Source: an uncultured Paracoccaceae bacterium | GTDB lineage: Bacteria; Pseudomonadota; Alphaproteobacteria; Rhodobacterales; Rhodobacteraceae | DNA length: 64,000 nucleotides | Assembly: GCA_947493335.1 (NCBI GenBank) | Contig: CANLQO010000001.1 | Span: forward strand, 558,001 to 622,000 | Reading direction: 5' to 3' | Shown: piece by piece, positions 62,174 through 64,000 of the stretch | Position numbering within the stretch: position 1 is the first letter of the stretch | How the letters are laid out: each line of letters starts with the position of its first letter | The notes under the pieces: model-generated | Seen by the model: only the letters and a program-made list of their open reading frames with translations | What the model was told of the DNA's origin: nothing | Database searches by the model: none | Program-made: the position numbers and the translations under genes

Positions 62174-63043
62174 TCAGAAACGATAGAGCTCGGCAGGGTT
62201 TTGCACGAGAATTTGCCTGCGCGTGTTGGTGTCAGGCACGGCGCGGTGAAACGCCTGCCACAACGCGTTGGAGGGCGGCATTTCCGCCCCGTTGAGCATG
62301 ATGTGTGGCCAGTCAGAGCCCCAAAGGCAGCGTTCGGGGTTGGCGGCCACAAGCGCCTGCACGAAACGATCGGTTTCGGCGTAGGGCGCATTGGCCAATC
62401 GATAGAGGCCTGACAGTTTCACGTAGGCGTGGCCATCGGCCAGCAAGCGGCAAAGTGCCTGAAATCCGGCTGTTTCGGGCCCGGCAGACAGGTCGGTGGG
62501 CCAGCCGATATGGTCAAAAACAACCGGGACGGGGCAGGCGGCAATATCGGCGGCAAGCTCTTCCATATGTTGGTCTGCATGGCAAAGCATCTGGATATGA
62601 AGCCCCCGGTCCGCGAGCCGCGGAGCCATGGCGCGAGCACCATCCCAGCTGAGCACGCCGCCGTGGACATAGTTCAGACGGACGCCTGCAAGATTGCAAT
62701 CGACAAACCGATCAAGATCAGCGTCAGAGGCGTTGTCTGGCAGCAATCCGATCCCTTTGAAACCCGCGCCCATGTCACGCACCGCGTTGATTGTGATCGT
62801 GTTATCAAGGCCATAGAAGATCGAATGTACAATGACGCCCCGGGTGATCCCCAGCGCAGCCAGATGTGCCTTGTAACCCGCCAGATAGGCCGCGTAGGGC
62901 TGTGCAGGGTCTTCGGTGCGGCCCTCAAAAAGCGGCAGTTCGTCCGGGCCTGCCAAAAGGTGGACATGCGTGTCACAGGCGCTGCTGGGGGCTGGTGTCG
63001 CGGGAACAGCTGCGGGGGGGAGCGGGGCAATGGGTTTGGACAT
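62174..63043 (-). CDS. amidohydrolase family protein, 2-pyrone-4,6-dicarboxylate hydrolase type
   Basis: A 289-residue TIM-barrel hydrolase of the amidohydrolase-2 group. The metal motif DTHVHL is at residues 24-29; QMLCHADQHMEEL, VFDHIGWP and LWGSDWPHIM supply later ligands (H, H, D). The fold and GIGLLP segment match LigI-like lactonases that hydrolyse 2-pyrone-4,6-dicarboxylate and related lactones. No aromatic-cleavage genes lie next to it. A proline/alanine-rich N-terminus precedes the barrel. Confidence 0.82.
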   Translation of the reverse strand: MSKPIAPLPPAAVPATPAPSSACDTHVHLLAGPDELPLFEGRTEDPAQPYAAYLAGYKAHLAALGITRGVIVHSIFYGLDNTITINAVRDMGAGFKGIGLLPDNASDADLDRFVDCNLAGVRLNYVHGGVLSWDGARAMAPRLADRGLHIQMLCHADQHMEELAADIAACPVPVVFDHIGWPTDLSAGPETAGFQALCRLLADGHAYVKLSGLYRLANAPYAETDRFVQALVAANPERCLWGSDWPHIMLNGAEMPPSNALWQAFHRAVPDTNTRRQILVQNPAELYRF

Positions 63044-63121
63044 GGACGGTCTTTAGCGCAGTTTGAGCCTGCTGGGAATGCGAAGGGAGGTGTTTCGCCG
63101 CGCAGGGCGCGGCGATCGGTT

Positions 63122-63169
63122 GGGGGGCCAGCCCCCCAAACCCCCCGAAGTATTTTTGACCAGAAGAAG
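63122..63169 (+). repeat. dispersed 3'-end repeat, copy 5 (GGGGGGCCAGCCCCCC head, GACCAGAAGAAG tail)
   Basis: GGGGGGCCAGCCCCCC is a strong hairpin, then CCCCCCGAAG and TATTTTTGACCAGAAGAAG. It has the hairpin head of copy 2 with the tail of copy 4. It is the only copy not oriented as the 3' end of an adjacent gene: both flanking genes are on the minus strand. Confidence 0.75.
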
Positions 63170-63271
63170 GGGGTGATGCGTGAACCGGTGTGTCAGGTCG
63201 GTCGGGGCCGTGAGAGCCTTGGACGATGAATGGTTCGGATTTTGCCAAAGCAATGACGGAGAACGAATGTC

Positions 63272-64000
63272 TTAGCCGTAGGTGGCAAGCATCGTCTTGA
63301 GGTCATTCAGCGTGTTGGCCTCTGACACCGGTTTGTCCTTGCGCCAGCGCAACATGCGGGGAAAGCGCAGGGCAACGCCGGATTTGTGACGGGGGGAGGC
63401 CTGAATGCCTTCAAACGCGATTTCGAACACGTGATGCGGAGTGACCTGCCTGACAGGGCCGAATTTCTGCAGGGTATTCTTGCGGACCCATGCGGTGATT
63501 TCGCGAAATTCAGCGTCCGTCAGCCCGGAATAGGCCTTGGTGAATGGGGTCAATTCATTGCCGTTCCAAACTGCAAACGTGTAGTCCGTAAAGAGGTTCG
63601 CGCGCCGCCCGTGACCGGCTTGCGCATAGATCATCACAGCGTCGACTGTCAGCGGATCAACCTTCCATTTCCACCAATCGCCGCGTTTGCGGCCAGCCAG
63701 ATAGGGGCTGTCTTTGCGTTTGAGCATGAGCCCTTCGGCGTGAAGTTCCCGGCTGCGGTCATGTTCGGTGGCGAGTGCGTCCCAGTCAGCGAAGGGTACG
63801 CTGGCGGACAATCGAATGGGCGCAGTATCGGGGGTCTCTTTCACAAGCATTTTCAGTCTATTACGTCGTGTTCTGAATGCAAGTTTACGTATGTCGTGGC
63901 CATCGTGTTCCAGCAAATCATAGGCCATAAGGATGACAGGCGCTTCTTTCAGCAGCTTTTTGGGGACAGTCTTGCGCCCGATCCGCGATTGCAGGGCATT
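63272..64000 (-). CDS. ATP-dependent DNA ligase, C-terminal part (N-terminus beyond window edge)
   Basis: The frame is open through base 64000, so the start and the KxDG adenylation lysine lie outside. The visible 242 residues include VILMAYDLLEHDGHDIR, EGLMLKRKDSPYLAGRKRG with motifs IV-V (EGLMLKRKDS, WWKWK), and the OB-fold C-terminus ending in MLRWRKDKPVSEANTLNDL. This tail is typical of the cisplatin-damage-response ATP-dependent ligases of alphaproteobacteria, which usually neighbour an exonuclease and a helicase gene. It seals nicks in DNA repair. Confidence 0.92.
   Translation of the reverse strand, partial: NALQSRIGRKTVPKKLLKEAPVILMAYDLLEHDGHDIRKLAFRTRRNRLKMLVKETPDTAPIRLSASVPFADWDALATEHDRSRELHAEGLMLKRKDSPYLAGRKRGDWWKWKVDPLTVDAVMIYAQAGHGRRANLFTDYTFAVWNGNELTPFTKAYSGLTDAEFREITAWVRKNTLQKFGPVRQVTPHHVFEIAFEGIQASPRHKSGVALRFPRMLRWRKDKPVSEANTLNDLKTMLATYG

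Noticed and set aside
1-64000. CRISPR arrays, prophage, integrase, IS elements, rRNA operon
   Set aside because: No regularly spaced repeats, transposase or integrase motifs, attachment duplications at the tRNA, or rRNA sequence were seen.

Overview
The window reads as chromosome of a marine alphaproteobacterium of the Rhodobacterales (Roseobacter group); I cannot name a genus with confidence. The evidence is the high G+C coding sequence, the hom-glpX-recJ and ptsP/lysC neighbourhoods, heterotetrameric sarcosine oxidase, the nrdR-rib-nusB region, KpsC/KpsS-type capsule genes, a cisplatin-response-type DNA ligase, and a family of short intergenic repeats of a kind I associate with this order. 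There is no rRNA, CRISPR array, IS element, integrase or phage gene. The only tRNA is tRNA-Glu(TTC).

Layout. 1-7.5 kb: an accessory catabolic cluster in two co-directional blocks. The first is LacI regulator, SnoaL/NTF2-like, FMN split barrel, bicupin. The second is MetE-C-terminal-like zinc methyltransferase, alpha/beta hydrolase, RraA-like aldolase, FAD-linked 2-hydroxyacid-type oxidoreductase. The second block starts behind three 11-bp-phased TGTGTAC repeats. 7.5-26 kb: housekeeping and small-molecule genes: purine/methylthioadenosine salvage (apt, mtnP), SulP transporter, fatty acid desaturase, flavin reductase, GNAT, EcsC, ptsP, lysC, an asparaginase-like protein, SDR, DUF1178, Nudix, histone-deacetylase-like hydrolase, waaA, modABC. 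26-33.7 kb: tRNA-Glu, recJ, glpX, hom, a TetR regulator with its probable operator, and a 3-hydroxyisobutyrate-type dehydrogenase. 33.7-38.2 kb: three TadE/TadG-type genes diverging from a glutamate dehydrogenase. 39-44 kb: soxBDAG for sarcosine oxidation. 44-48 kb: dnaG and rpoD. 49.9-59.5 kb: nrdR-ribD and ribE-unknown-ribB-ribH-nusB, separated by a reverse-strand capsule block (kpsC, OPX lipoprotein, kpsS). 59.6-64 kb: FMN-binding protein, oligoendopeptidase F, amidohydrolase, and the C-terminal part of an ATP-dependent DNA ligase running off the edge.

Links between genes. WaaA and KpsC/KpsS all use CMP-Kdo. The riboflavin genes supply FMN/FAD to an unusually large set of flavoproteins here (three PNPOx-like proteins, a flavin reductase, sarcosine oxidase, the FAD oxidoreductase). 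lysC and hom both belong to aspartate-family amino acid synthesis. Many genes are tightly packed: 1- or 4-base start/stop overlaps within operons, and several convergent pairs share stop codons inside one tetranucleotide.

Most unusual features: a modular dispersed 3'-end repeat (two hairpin heads combined with two tails), two matched 11-bp-phased repeat arrays at unrelated promoters, an unassigned catabolic cluster, a RibB whose GTP cyclohydrolase II half has lost its zinc cysteines, an unknown gene translationally coupled to riboflavin synthase, a half-length asparaginase lacking the usual catalytic Asp, and a tight group of GANTC sites before rpoD. All family assignments come from reading motifs by eye; no database search was run.
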